From positions 1 through 64,000 of the forward strand of contig JAGLCJ010000002.1 in assembly GCA_023146255.1 (NCBI GenBank): a DNA stretch of 64,000 bases, written 5' to 3'. Made by a program: the position numbers and the translations under genes. The notes under the pieces were generated by a model. That model ran no database searches. It was not told the DNA's origin and saw nothing but the letters and a program-made list of their open reading frames with translations. The DNA comes from Alcanivoracaceae bacterium (GTDB lineage: Bacteria > Pseudomonadota > Gammaproteobacteria > Pseudomonadales > Alcanivoracaceae). The number at the start of each line of letters is the position of its first letter. The stretch's first letter is position 1. Below are positions 52,071 to 60,468 of the stretch, in pieces.

Positions 52071-53044
52071 CAGCTGCCTGCAGAAAGCAGGAATACCGCA
52101 AAAAGACTGTCGCCATCCCGCCAGCATTCTCGCACATGCAAACCTGCCGCTGCGGCCAGCGCGGTGAAGCTCTCCAGCGAATACTTGCAGGAAATTTCCG
52201 TGTGAATCCTTTCGCCGGCGAGGAAATGAATGCGCTTGCCTGCAGCGATGACGGTTTGTTCAATTCTGCTTTCCAGGTACATCTCAATGCGTTGGCAGGT
52301 ATCGTTATAGAACGCCAGATGCTGAAACTGCTGTGTTCGAAAATCCGCCGGCAGGATCCGGTTCAGGTGTTCCAGTGCATTGAGATTGAATCGCGCAGTC
52401 ACACCGGCACGGTCATTGTAGGCGCGATCCAGAATCGCACGGTCCTTGTGCAGATCGATGCCGATCAGCAGCTTGCCCTCGGTGCCGACAAGGCGCTTTG
52501 CATGACGCAGAAAGCCGGTGGCCTGCAGTGGTGAGAAGTTGCCCAGAGTCGAACCCGGGTAGAACAGCGTGCGGGGGCCGGCCGGCAGGTCTGCCGGTAA
52601 TGACGGCATGGCAGCAAAGTCGGCGCGCAGGGCAGCGATTCGCAGCCAGGGAAATTCCCGCTGTAGTCCGCTGGCAGAGCGCTGCAGAAACTCACCGGCA
52701 ATATCCATGGGCACATAGGCTGCCGGCTTGAGGGCATCCAGCAGCAGCCGGATTTTTTCACAGCTGCCTGCTCCCGGTTCCATCAGTACCGTGCCGGTTC
52801 CGATTGCCGTCGCCATGTCGCTGGCATGCTCGCTGAGAATGCGTCGTTCCGTGCGCGTCGGGTAATACTCTGGTTGCCGGGTGATCTCCTCAAACAGCAG
52901 TGACCCGGTATCGTCATAGAAATATTTCGGGCTGATACGTTTGCGCGTCTCCTGCAGTCCAGCAAGAATTTCGTCACGACTGTTGCTGCTGGCCGGGCCA
53001 AGGTCCTGATAATGAAAGCGGGCCTGCTTCTGTGGACTGTTCAT
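52067..53044 (-). CDS. egtD: L-histidine N-alpha-methyltransferase EgtD
   Basis: A 325-residue SAM methyltransferase. KYFYDDTGSLLFEEITRQPEYYPTR in its N-terminal part, the SAM loop LMEPGAGSCEKIRLLL, YVPMDIAGEFL, FYPGSTLGNF and LIGIDLHKD are family hallmarks. It trimethylates histidine to hercynine, the first step of ergothioneine synthesis. It starts inside the egtB stop (4-base overlap), so the two are coupled. No egtA, egtC or egtE is in the window. Confidence 0.95.
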   Translation of the reverse strand: MNSPQKQARFHYQDLGPASSNSRDEILAGLQETRKRISPKYFYDDTGSLLFEEITRQPEYYPTRTERRILSEHASDMATAIGTGTVLMEPGAGSCEKIRLLLDALKPAAYVPMDIAGEFLQRSASGLQREFPWLRIAALRADFAAMPSLPADLPAGPRTLFYPGSTLGNFSPLQATGFLRHAKRLVGTEGKLLIGIDLHKDRAILDRAYNDRAGVTARFNLNALEHLNRILPADFRTQQFQHLAFYNDTCQRIEMYLESRIEQTVIAAGKRIHFLAGERIHTEISCKYSLESFTALAAAAGLHVRECWRDGDSLFAVFLLSAGSC

Positions 53045-54378
53045 CTGCTGTCTCCATCCCTGGCGAGTCGCACGCCGCTGAACTGCCAGCGGTCCGGCGG
53101 GTAAAAAAAGTTGCGGTAACCAGGTCGCAGTTGTTGGCGATCACTGACGCAGGAGCCGCCGCGCAGAACCAACTGGTTGCACATGAATTTACCGTTGTAT
53201 TCACCCAGCGCGCCCACTGCCGGGCGATAGCCCGGATAAGGGGCGTAGCTGGAAGAAGTCCACTCCCAAACGCTGCCGAACAGCTGTGACAATGGTATGT
53301 CATCCGCCGGTCCCGGCTGCAGTAAGCCATTGCTGGAAACGAAGTGGCCCTGTACTGGCAATGACCGCGCCGCCAGCTCCCACTCGGCTTCATCCGGCAA
53401 ACGGGCGCCGAGCCAGCGGGCAATGGCGTCGGCTTCATAGGCACTGAGATGGACTGCTGTATCGGCGCGGTTGAGTGACGACAAACCGTGCAGGGTAAAT
53501 GCCTGCCAGCCATCCTCGCTGTGTTGCCAGTAAAGCGGATGTTGCCACTGCTCCTGCTGCACTCTGGCCCAGCCATCGGCGAGCCAGAGTGATGCTGTTT
53601 GATAGCCGCCGTCGTCAATGAATGCGAGTACTTCGGCGTTGCAGAGTGGCCGGGAAGCGAGCTGGAACGGCGCCAGAAAACGCTGATGTGCGGGCGTTTC
53701 ATTATCAAAAACGAAACCGTCATCAGCATTGCTACCGATGCTGATCAGCCCGCCGTCAAAGCGTTGCCAGTGAATGGCACTTGCGGCTGCGGTGGCCATG
53801 CTTTCTTCAGATTGGCGTGTTTGATGTGGGCGATACTGTGGCGCCAGCGGATTGCAGGAGAGGTTGTACTTGATGTCAGTGAAGAACAGTTCCTGATGCT
53901 GATATTCATGGTGCAGGCCGAGCTCGGTGCGGCGGACGATCTCCATCCGTGCCGGATGATCGACCTGCGACAGCAGGGTTGCCATGGCCTGATCGACATG
54001 GGCGCGATAGTGCAGCACTTCTTCCAGTGACGGACGCGACAGCAGCCCACGCCTGGCGCGCGGATACTGGGCGCCAACGCCGTTGTAGTAGGAGTTGAAA
54101 AGATACTCGAAACGGTCGTTAAAAGGTTGATGGCCGCGCAGGTAGGGTTTCAGCAGAAAGGTTTCGAAAAACCAGCTGGTATGAGCCAGATGCCATTTTG
54201 CCGGGCTGGTTTCCGGCATCGCCTGCAGGTTGCAGTCTTCCGGCTGCAGCGGTGCACAGTAGTCGACAGAATGCTGCCGCACCGAACTGAATCGTTGCGG
54301 CAGACGTTGACTGAAATCCTGAGGCAGAGAGGAAGTCACATGCGGCCCTGTTTCCATCCGTGGCGGAGGATGCCGCAT
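53041..54378 (-). CDS. egtB: Ergothioneine biosynthesis sulfoxide synthase EgtB
   Basis: A 445-residue protein. The N-terminal DinB-like domain holds the non-haem iron ligands in HLAHTSWFFE and LGLHHEYQHQEL. The C-terminal formylglycine-generating-enzyme-like domain ends with LRGGSCVSDRQQLRPGYRNF. It joins hercynine to a thiol donor (cysteine or gamma-glutamylcysteine) with O2. The first ATG (54378) is taken; an ATG seven codons on is also possible, as neither has a strong ribosome site. An ACAACAACAAT stretch is on its leader strand about 80 bases upstream. Confidence 0.94.
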   Translation of the reverse strand: MRHPPPRMETGPHVTSSLPQDFSQRLPQRFSSVRQHSVDYCAPLQPEDCNLQAMPETSPAKWHLAHTSWFFETFLLKPYLRGHQPFNDRFEYLFNSYYNGVGAQYPRARRGLLSRPSLEEVLHYRAHVDQAMATLLSQVDHPARMEIVRRTELGLHHEYQHQELFFTDIKYNLSCNPLAPQYRPHQTRQSEESMATAAASAIHWQRFDGGLISIGSNADDGFVFDNETPAHQRFLAPFQLASRPLCNAEVLAFIDDGGYQTASLWLADGWARVQQEQWQHPLYWQHSEDGWQAFTLHGLSSLNRADTAVHLSAYEADAIARWLGARLPDEAEWELAARSLPVQGHFVSSNGLLQPGPADDIPLSQLFGSVWEWTSSSYAPYPGYRPAVGALGEYNGKFMCNQLVLRGGSCVSDRQQLRPGYRNFFYPPDRWQFSGVRLARDGDSR

Positions 54379-54507
54379 GGATGCTCAAGCGGCTGCCTTG
54401 TTACAGCGTAACCGTGCCGCCAATCACCGCTCAGGTCAACGTTCGCTGCGGCTCCATTGTTGTTGTGGCGCAACATGCTCCCCGCGACAGCGCTGGCGTG
54501 AATGCTG

Positions 54508-55794
54508 CTACAGGGCCCGAAAGGCCTCCCGCGCGCGCTCCAGCGTGTCATCGATCACTGCATCCGTATGGGTGATCGAGACAAAGCCGGCCTCGAACGC
54601 ACTCGGCGCGAGATAGACGCCGTGATCGAGCATGGCATGGAAAAATTTCCTGAAGCGTTCCTGATCGCAATTCATTACATCGTTCAGTGACGCAATCCGG
54701 GTTTGATCGGTGAAGAACAGGCCGAACATGCCGCCGACCTGATTGGTGGTCATGGCGATGCCTTTTTCCCGGGCCATGGTTTCCAGCCCCTGGGTCAGGC
54801 GTGTGGTCAGGCGACCGAGCTCGTCGAAAAAGCCGGGCTCACGGATCTGCTTCAAGGTGGCCATACCGGCAGCCATGGCCACCGGATTCCCGGACAGGGT
54901 GCCGGCCTGATAAACCGGGCCAAGTGGCGCCAGATATTCCATGATCGCGCGCTTGCCGCCAAAGGCGCCGACCGGCATGCCGCCACCGATCACCTTGCCC
55001 AGCGTGGTCAGATCCGGGGTAATGCTGTAGAGCGACTGGGCACCGCCCAGCGCCACCCGGAAGCCGGTCATGACCTCGTCAAAAATCAGTACCGTGCCGT
55101 GCTCGTCACAGCACTTGCGCAGGGTCTGCAGAAAGCCATTCATCGGCGGCACGCAGTTCATATTGCCGGCCACCGGCTCGACGATCACGCAGGCGATCTG
55201 GTCACCCATCTTCGCGAACGTCTCTTCGACCTGGGCGGCATTGTTGTATTCCAGCGTCAGGGTATGTTCCGCCAGTGCCGCCGGCACGCCCGGCGAGCTG
55301 GGCACGCCAAGGGTCAGGGCGCCGGAGCCGGCTTTGACCAGCAGGGAATCGGCGTGGCCGTGGTAGCAGCCTTCGAACTTGATCAGGGTGTCGCGGCCGG
55401 TATAGCCACGGGCGAGGCGGATGGCGCTCATGGTGGCCTCGGTGCCGGAGCTGACCATGCGCACCATGTCCATCGACGGCACCAGTTCGCAGACCAGATC
55501 GGCCATTTCTACTTCTGCAGCAGTCGGTGCGCCGAAGCTGAGGCCATTGCGGGCGGCTTCATTGACGGCGGCCAGCACCTCGGCATTGCCGTGGCCGAGA
55601 ATCATCGGCCCCCAGGAGCCGATGTAGTCGATGTAGCGGTTGTCGTCTTCATCAAACAGGTAGGGGCCTTCGGCCCGGTGGAAAAACACCGGCTGGCCGC
55701 CGACGCCGCGAAATGCCCGGACCGGCGAGTTGACGCCACCGGGGATGTGCAGCTGCGCCTTGCGGAACAGGTCTTCGGAATGAATGCGGCTCAT
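54508..55794 (-). CDS. hemL: Glutamate-1-semialdehyde 2,1-aminomutase
   Basis: A 428-residue PLP enzyme of standard length. PGGVNSPVRAFRGVGG, MVSSGTEATMSAIRLARGYTG, LIFDEVMTGFR and the PLP Lys in TTLGKVIGGGMPVGAFGGK are all present. It converts glutamate-1-semialdehyde to 5-aminolevulinate, feeding haem and other tetrapyrroles. It overlaps thiE by four bases; the thiD-thiE-hemL order is common in gammaproteobacteria. The 129 bases between it and egtB hold a small GTTAC-AGC-GTAAC hairpin and no gene. Confidence 0.97.
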   Translation of the reverse strand: MSRIHSEDLFRKAQLHIPGGVNSPVRAFRGVGGQPVFFHRAEGPYLFDEDDNRYIDYIGSWGPMILGHGNAEVLAAVNEAARNGLSFGAPTAAEVEMADLVCELVPSMDMVRMVSSGTEATMSAIRLARGYTGRDTLIKFEGCYHGHADSLLVKAGSGALTLGVPSSPGVPAALAEHTLTLEYNNAAQVEETFAKMGDQIACVIVEPVAGNMNCVPPMNGFLQTLRKCCDEHGTVLIFDEVMTGFRVALGGAQSLYSITPDLTTLGKVIGGGMPVGAFGGKRAIMEYLAPLGPVYQAGTLSGNPVAMAAGMATLKQIREPGFFDELGRLTTRLTQGLETMAREKGIAMTTNQVGGMFGLFFTDQTRIASLNDVMNCDQERFRKFFHAMLDHGVYLAPSAFEAGFVSITHTDAVIDDTLERAREAFRAL

Positions 55795-56417
55795 GATGGC
55801 TCCTTCGGAGAAAACAGATTGGCGAACAGCCGGGCTTGCGCCTCGATGTCCGCCGCAGAAAACAGGCTGTGGATCACTGCCACGGCATCGGCGCCGGCGG
55901 CAATCAGGGCGGGCGCATTATCCGGGGTGACGCCGCCAATGGCCACCTTGGGCAGCGCCAGCGGGGTGGCCAGTATGGATAGCTCTGCCTGTGGCGCGCC
56001 GGGCTTGGTGTGTGAGGGATAGAACCGGCCGAAGGCAGCGTAGTTGGCGCCCGCTTCGGCGGCATCCCTTGCCAGATAAGGATTGCTGTGACAGGTGACG
56101 CCGATAATGGCGTCGGGGCCGAGTAACTGCCGGGCGCGCTGGATACCGCCATCGGACTGGCCGATATGAACGCCGCCGGCGCCGATGTCGGCGGCCAGCT
56201 GCGGGTCATCATTGATCAGCAGCACGGCGCCGTGGTCGCGGCACAGGTCGCGCAGGCTGGCGGCCCGCGCCCGCCGCTCGCTTTGGCTGGCCGGCTTGTC
56301 GCGGTACTGCAGCAGCCGGGCGCCGCCGCGCAGGGCGGCTTCGCAGGCGGCCAGCAAATGCCCGGCCGGAATCAGCGTCGGGTCGGTAACGGCATACAGG
56401 CCGCGGATGTCAGCCAC
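55791..56417 (-). CDS. thiE: Thiamine-phosphate synthase
   Basis: A 208-residue TIM-barrel enzyme. GGARLLQYRDKPAS, LLINDDPQLAADIGAGGVHIGQSD, IIGVTCH, YAAFGRFYPSHTKPGA and VAIGGVTPDNA follow the ThiE pattern. It joins HMP-pyrophosphate and thiazole phosphate. It overlaps thiD by 8 bases and hemL by 4, so all three are translationally coupled. Confidence 0.95.
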   Translation of the reverse strand: MADIRGLYAVTDPTLIPAGHLLAACEAALRGGARLLQYRDKPASQSERRARAASLRDLCRDHGAVLLINDDPQLAADIGAGGVHIGQSDGGIQRARQLLGPDAIIGVTCHSNPYLARDAAEAGANYAAFGRFYPSHTKPGAPQAELSILATPLALPKVAIGGVTPDNAPALIAAGADAVAVIHSLFSAADIEAQARLFANLFSPKEPS

Positions 56418-57171
56418 GGCGGTCGGGAATCAGTTGGCCACGGCCGGCCTGCCAGGCGTTCTGCAAGGTCCGGTAGACATAGTCCTGCGCCTCGGTCAGC
56501 GCCTCTTCCAGGGCAATGCCGTGGGCCAGCCGGGCGGCGCAGGCCGAGGCCAGGGTGCAGCCGGAACCGTGGAAGCTGCCGGGCAGGCGCGGCCAGCTCC
56601 AGTCGCCAACGCCTTCAGCGCTGAACAGGTGGTTATGGACCGCCTCGGTCTGGTCATGGGTGCCGGTAATCAGCACCGCCGGGCAGCCGGAGCGCAGCAA
56701 TACTTCACCGGCCGCCTGCACGCCAGTGACGCCAGCCAACCGCTCCGCTTCAGGCAGATTCGGGGTGGCCACCGTGGCGCGCGGGAACAGGTGCTCCAAC
56801 AGGGCTTCCGGCACCGACTGGGCACCGAGACTGCCGCCGGCTTCCGCCGCCAGCACCGGGTCCAGCACCACTGGCACGCCCGGCAGCTGATCGAGCAGTC
56901 GGGCGATAAAACGGATGATGGCCGGGCTGCCGGTCATGCCGATTTTTACTGCCTGAAAATTCATGTCATCGAGCAGGGCTTCGGCCTGACGCTCGAGCAG
57001 GTCTACGTTGACCAGCTCGAAGCCACGCACGTTCTGGCTGTTCTGCACGGTCAGGCCGGTAATCAGGGTCGCCGGCAGGCCGCCAAGACTGTGGATAGCT
57101 TCGATGTCGGCATGGATGCCGGCGCCCCCGGAAGGATCATGGCCGGCAATCACCAGTACGTTCGGCTTCAT
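56410..57171 (-). CDS. thiD: Hydroxymethylpyrimidine/phosphomethylpyrimidine kinase
   Basis: A 253-residue ribokinase-fold enzyme. AGHDPSGGAGIHADIEAI at the N-terminus, VKIGMTGS, VVLDPVLAAEAG and the catalytic GSFHGSGCTLASACAA are clear. It phosphorylates HMP twice to give HMP-pyrophosphate for ThiE. It lies 10 bases after hemJ on the same strand, so hemJ-thiD-thiE-hemL may be one operon linking haem and thiamine synthesis. Confidence 0.95.
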   Translation of the reverse strand: MKPNVLVIAGHDPSGGAGIHADIEAIHSLGGLPATLITGLTVQNSQNVRGFELVNVDLLERQAEALLDDMNFQAVKIGMTGSPAIIRFIARLLDQLPGVPVVLDPVLAAEAGGSLGAQSVPEALLEHLFPRATVATPNLPEAERLAGVTGVQAAGEVLLRSGCPAVLITGTHDQTEAVHNHLFSAEGVGDWSWPRLPGSFHGSGCTLASACAARLAHGIALEEALTEAQDYVYRTLQNAWQAGRGQLIPDRRG

Positions 57172-57181
57172 TTTCGTGCCC

Positions 57182-57604
57182 TCAGAACGGTTTCACCACG
57201 GCCAGGCAGATCACCGCAATCAGGATCAGTACCGGGGCCTCGTTGAACCAGCGGTAGAACACATGGCTTTTGCTATTGGCGTCGCGGGCGAACTTTTTCA
57301 TGAAGGCGAGGCAGACGTGGTGGTAGCCGATCAGCAGGAATACCAGGGCCAGCTTGGCATGCATCCAGCCCATCTTCATCAGGCCCGGGTTCAGGTAAAG
57401 CAGCCAGCCACCCAATACCAGCACGGCGATCATCGACGGCGTCATGATGCCGCGATAGAGCTTGCGCTCCATCACCTTGAAGCGCTCGCGGCTGACCTGA
57501 TCTTCTGCCATGGCGTGATAAACAAACAGGCGCGGCAGGTAAAACAGGGCGGCGAACCAGGTCACCACCGAGATCAGGTGCAGGGCTTTGATCCACAGGT
57601 ACAT
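57182..57604 (-). CDS. hemJ: Protoporphyrinogen oxidase HemJ
   Basis: A 140-residue four-span membrane protein of the HemJ (UPF0093) family. MYLWIKALHLISVVTWFAAL with the conserved early His, LPRLFVYHA, VMERKLYRGIMTPSM and MHAKLALVFLLIGYHH are present. It oxidises protoporphyrinogen IX in bacteria lacking HemG or HemY. It is divergent from argC across ~130 bases and probably starts the hemJ-thiD-thiE-hemL operon. Confidence 0.92.
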   Translation of the reverse strand: MYLWIKALHLISVVTWFAALFYLPRLFVYHAMAEDQVSRERFKVMERKLYRGIMTPSMIAVLVLGGWLLYLNPGLMKMGWMHAKLALVFLLIGYHHVCLAFMKKFARDANSKSHVFYRWFNEAPVLILIAVICLAVVKPF

Positions 57605-57737
57605 AAGCGTCTCCGGCTGGGGGCGGACATCATAGCAAAGCTATCGGCATCACATCTGTGCAACTGGCGGGTTGCCGGGCCGGGGCTGCCTTCCTATCAT
57701 GCCCCTCCTTTCACTCGTCTTTTCTGGAGAGCAGGTC

Positions 57738-58796
57738 ATGGCGTCAGCCCCGTCGCGGTTGCGGATCGGTATTGTCGGTGGCACCGGCTACACCGGCGTC
57801 GAGCTTCTGCGTCTGCTTGCTGCCCATCCGCAGGCCGAGGTGGTGGCCATTACCTCCCGTTCCGAGGATGGCGTCGCCGTGGCAGACATGTTCCCGAACC
57901 TGCGCGGCCATTATGACCTGCGCTTTTCGGTGCCGGACGTGAAGCTGCTGGCCAGCTGTGATCTGGTGTTTTTTGCCACCCCGCACAATGTGGCGATGAA
58001 AATGATGCCGGAGTTGCTGGCGGAAAAGGTGCGAGTGGTGGATCTGTCTGCCGACTTCCGTATTCGTGATGCCGGACTGTGGAGCCAATGGTACGGCGAG
58101 CCGCATGGCTGCCCGGAGCTGCTCGGCGAGGCGGTTTACGGTCTGCCGGAGGTGAATCGGACGAAGATTCGTGATGCCCGGCTGGTGGCCTGCCCGGGTT
58201 GCTATCCGACCTCGGTGCAGCTTGGTCTGCTGCCGTTGCTGGAAAATGGCTGGACCGACAATAACCGGCTGATCTCCAACAGCGCATCAGGCATCAGCGG
58301 CGCTGGCCGGCAGGCCAAGGTGCCGATGCTGATGGCCGAGGCCAGCGACAACTTCAAGGCCTACGGTGTTGCCGGCCATCGTCATTTGCCGGAAATCGAA
58401 CAGGGGCTGGCCGACATTGCCGGCGGCCCGGTCAATCTGACCTTTGTGCCGCATTTGCTGCCAATGATCCGTGGCATCCATTCGACCATCTATGCGCCGG
58501 TAACCGGCAAGACGCCGGCGCTGAAGGATGTTCAGGCGGCCTATGAAGCCCGCTACGCCGACGAGCCGTTTGTTGACGTGATGCCTGCGGGCAGTCACCC
58601 GGAAACCCGCTTCGTCAAGGGCGCCAATCACTGCCGCATAGCCATTCACCAACCCCAGGGTCGCGACCTGCTGGTGATTCTGTCAGTGATCGACAACCTC
58701 ACCAAAGGTGCTGCCGGTCAGGCGGTGCAGAATATGAACATCATGTTTGGTCTGCCCGAAAATGCCGGTTTGACCGGCGCCGCGTTGTTGCCCTGA
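57738..58796 (+). CDS. argC: N-acetyl-gamma-glutamyl-phosphate reductase
   Basis: A 352-residue enzyme from MASAPSRLRIGIVGG; GGAGAGCAGG precedes the ATG at 57738, and the longer upstream frame is rejected. NADP-binding GIVGGTGYTGVELLRLL, the catalytic Cys in VACPGCYPTS, and GVAGHRHLPEIEQGL are typical of ArgC. It is the third step of arginine synthesis. The next gene starts two bases after its stop. Confidence 0.96.
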   Translation: MASAPSRLRIGIVGGTGYTGVELLRLLAAHPQAEVVAITSRSEDGVAVADMFPNLRGHYDLRFSVPDVKLLASCDLVFFATPHNVAMKMMPELLAEKVRVVDLSADFRIRDAGLWSQWYGEPHGCPELLGEAVYGLPEVNRTKIRDARLVACPGCYPTSVQLGLLPLLENGWTDNNRLISNSASGISGAGRQAKVPMLMAEASDNFKAYGVAGHRHLPEIEQGLADIAGGPVNLTFVPHLLPMIRGIHSTIYAPVTGKTPALKDVQAAYEARYADEPFVDVMPAGSHPETRFVKGANHCRIAIHQPQGRDLLVILSVIDNLTKGAAGQAVQNMNIMFGLPENAGLTGAALLP

Positions 58797-58798
58797 TC

Positions 58799-59554
58799 AT
58801 GGCGAAGAAACGACCGGGAAGTTCCGTTGATGACATGGTGCTGGTGCCGGTGGACCGTCGCCGTCGGCGCCGGCTGCGTGTTTATGGCAGCTTGTTTGTG
58901 ATTCTGGCGGTGCTGGCGGCGTTTGTTGCCGGGCAGGTATCGGTACGCGAGAACACCTCCCGAATGGAGCGCGACCGGGCCCGTCTGGCAACCGAGGTTA
59001 CCCGGCTGGATACCGCTTTGCGCGCCGCTCGTAATGAGCTGGCACTGCATCGTACCGGCACCGAAGTGTCGCAGCAGGCTCAGGAGCAGGTGCGCAGCGA
59101 GATTCGTGATCTGCGCGGCCAGCTGGCAGAACTTGAAGAAGCGGTGGCGTTCTACAAGAGCGTCATGGCGCCGGGTTCGGTCGAGCAGGGACTCAGAATC
59201 GAGAAGTTTGATCTGGCCGCCACCTCGACGGAAGGTGAGTTTGCCTTCCGGTTGGTGCTGACCCAGGTTGGCGACAATCGCAACAATATCGCTGGAGATG
59301 TGCTGTTGAAGCTCGCTGCGCGCAAGGGTGAGGACGCTGTGCAGCTCAGCGGCAGTGATGTGCTGGCGGAAGGCAGTGAGACCCGGTTCCGATTCCGTTA
59401 TTTTCAGGAGTTGACCGGGAAATTGCGCTTGCCCGCGGACATTGTTCCGGAGCAGATTACCGTTGAGGCGATCAACAGTGCCCGGCGTAACCAGAAAACC
59501 GAAAAAACCTATATCTGGCAGTTACAGGAGAGAAGCGGTGCTTGGGCGGGATAA
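58799..59554 (+). CDS. Single-span coiled-coil protein of unknown function
   Basis: A 251-residue protein. A basic N-terminus (DRRRRRRLR) is followed by one membrane span (VYGSLFVILAVLAAFVAGQV), then ~90 residues of predicted coiled coil rich in Arg, Glu and Leu, and a beta-rich C-terminal domain (FDLAATSTEGEFAFRLVLTQ). It probably sits in the inner membrane with the rest in the periplasm. It resembles a conserved unnamed family found between argC and a bactofilin gene in Pseudomonas. It overlaps the bactofilin gene by 17 bases; a cell-shape role is suggested only by that neighbour. Confidence 0.78.
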   Translation: MAKKRPGSSVDDMVLVPVDRRRRRRLRVYGSLFVILAVLAAFVAGQVSVRENTSRMERDRARLATEVTRLDTALRAARNELALHRTGTEVSQQAQEQVRSEIRDLRGQLAELEEAVAFYKSVMAPGSVEQGLRIEKFDLAATSTEGEFAFRLVLTQVGDNRNNIAGDVLLKLAARKGEDAVQLSGSDVLAEGSETRFRFRYFQELTGKLRLPADIVPEQITVEAINSARRNQKTEKTYIWQLQERSGAWAG

Positions 59555-59969
59555 AAAACCGGTAAAAGAAAACTACAGCAACCATACCCTGATCGCACCG
59601 AGTGCGGAAATTCGTGGTGATATCCAGTTCACCGGCGGCCTGCATATCCTTGGCACCGTGATTGGCAATATCAGCGTTGGCGCCGAAGGCGGCCGTCTGG
59701 TGATTGGCGAAAGCGGCAAGATTCAGGGTGAAATCCGGGTGCCGAAGATCGTCGTCAACGGCAAGGTCGAGGGCGATGTGCATGCCTCCGAGCACCTTGA
59801 GCTGGCGGAAAAGGCGGTGATCGAGGGTAACGTCTACTACACCCTGATCGAGATGGTCATGGGGGCGCAGGTCGACGGCAAGCTGGTGCGTCAGAATGAG
59901 CGCAAGCACCTGCCACACCCTGATCAGGTCAATGGCGGTAATGGCAAGGACGGCAAGAAGGCGCCTTAA
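59538..59969 (+). CDS. Bactofilin-family cytoskeletal protein
   Basis: A 143-residue protein. The GTG at 59538 has AGGAG seven bases before it; the frame further upstream overlaps the preceding gene. The central ~100 residues form a right-handed beta-helix of short repeats (IRGDIQFTGGLHILGTVIGN, then LVIGESGKIQGEIRVPKIVV), flanked by polar tails. Bactofilins polymerise without nucleotides and guide cell shape or peptidoglycan machinery. The upstream membrane coiled-coil protein may be its anchor. Confidence 0.88.
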   Translation: MLGRDKKPVKENYSNHTLIAPSAEIRGDIQFTGGLHILGTVIGNISVGAEGGRLVIGESGKIQGEIRVPKIVVNGKVEGDVHASEHLELAEKAVIEGNVYYTLIEMVMGAQVDGKLVRQNERKHLPHPDQVNGGNGKDGKKAP

Positions 59970-60031
59970 TACTTGACTGTTTTTGTCGGGTATTACACCA
60001 TGCACTGCCCGCCGACAGCCTGATTGTTGCC

Positions 60032-60370
60032 ATGAGTGAAGCCGCCGTTATCACATTCACCGACCGTGCCGCCGCCAAGGTGCGTGAGTTGCGTGAGGAG
60101 GAGGGCAACCCCGCCCTCAAGCTCCGGGTGTATATCACCGGCGGCGGCTGTTCCGGTTTCTCCTACGGCTTCACCTTTGACGAACGCGTTAACGACGATG
60201 ACACCGTGGTCGATAACGCCGATGTCACGCTGCTGGTGGATGCCATGAGTATCCAGTACCTGAGCGGCTCGGAAGTGGATTATGAGCAGGGCCTGATGGG
60301 CAGTCGTTTCGTCGTCCAGAATCCGAACGCCACATCGACCTGTGGTTGCGGCTCCTCGTTCTCGATCTGA
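60032..60370 (+). CDS. erpA: Iron-sulfur cluster insertion protein ErpA
   Basis: A 112-residue A-type carrier. The three cluster Cys are present: GGGCSGFSYGF and the C-terminal CGCGSSF. LIVDAMSIQYL-type and GSEVDYEQGLMGSRFVVQNPNA match ErpA. It delivers [4Fe-4S] clusters to targets such as IspG/IspH of the MEP isoprenoid pathway. It is 62 bases downstream of the bactofilin gene. Confidence 0.94.
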   Translation: MSEAAVITFTDRAAAKVRELREEEGNPALKLRVYITGGGCSGFSYGFTFDERVNDDDTVVDNADVTLLVDAMSIQYLSGSEVDYEQGLMGSRFVVQNPNATSTCGCGSSFSI

Positions 60371-60468
60371 AACTGTTCGCATCCTGACGCGCTGGCGTCA
60401 ATTCCGCGTTGTTTCACTGCAGCCGCCATGCTATCCATACCGCTCTTTCCAGCAGAGCGGAGCCTCCG

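Noticed and set aside
54703..56022. 439-codon plus-strand frame opposite hemL and thiE
   Set aside because: Shadow of two clearly conserved genes.
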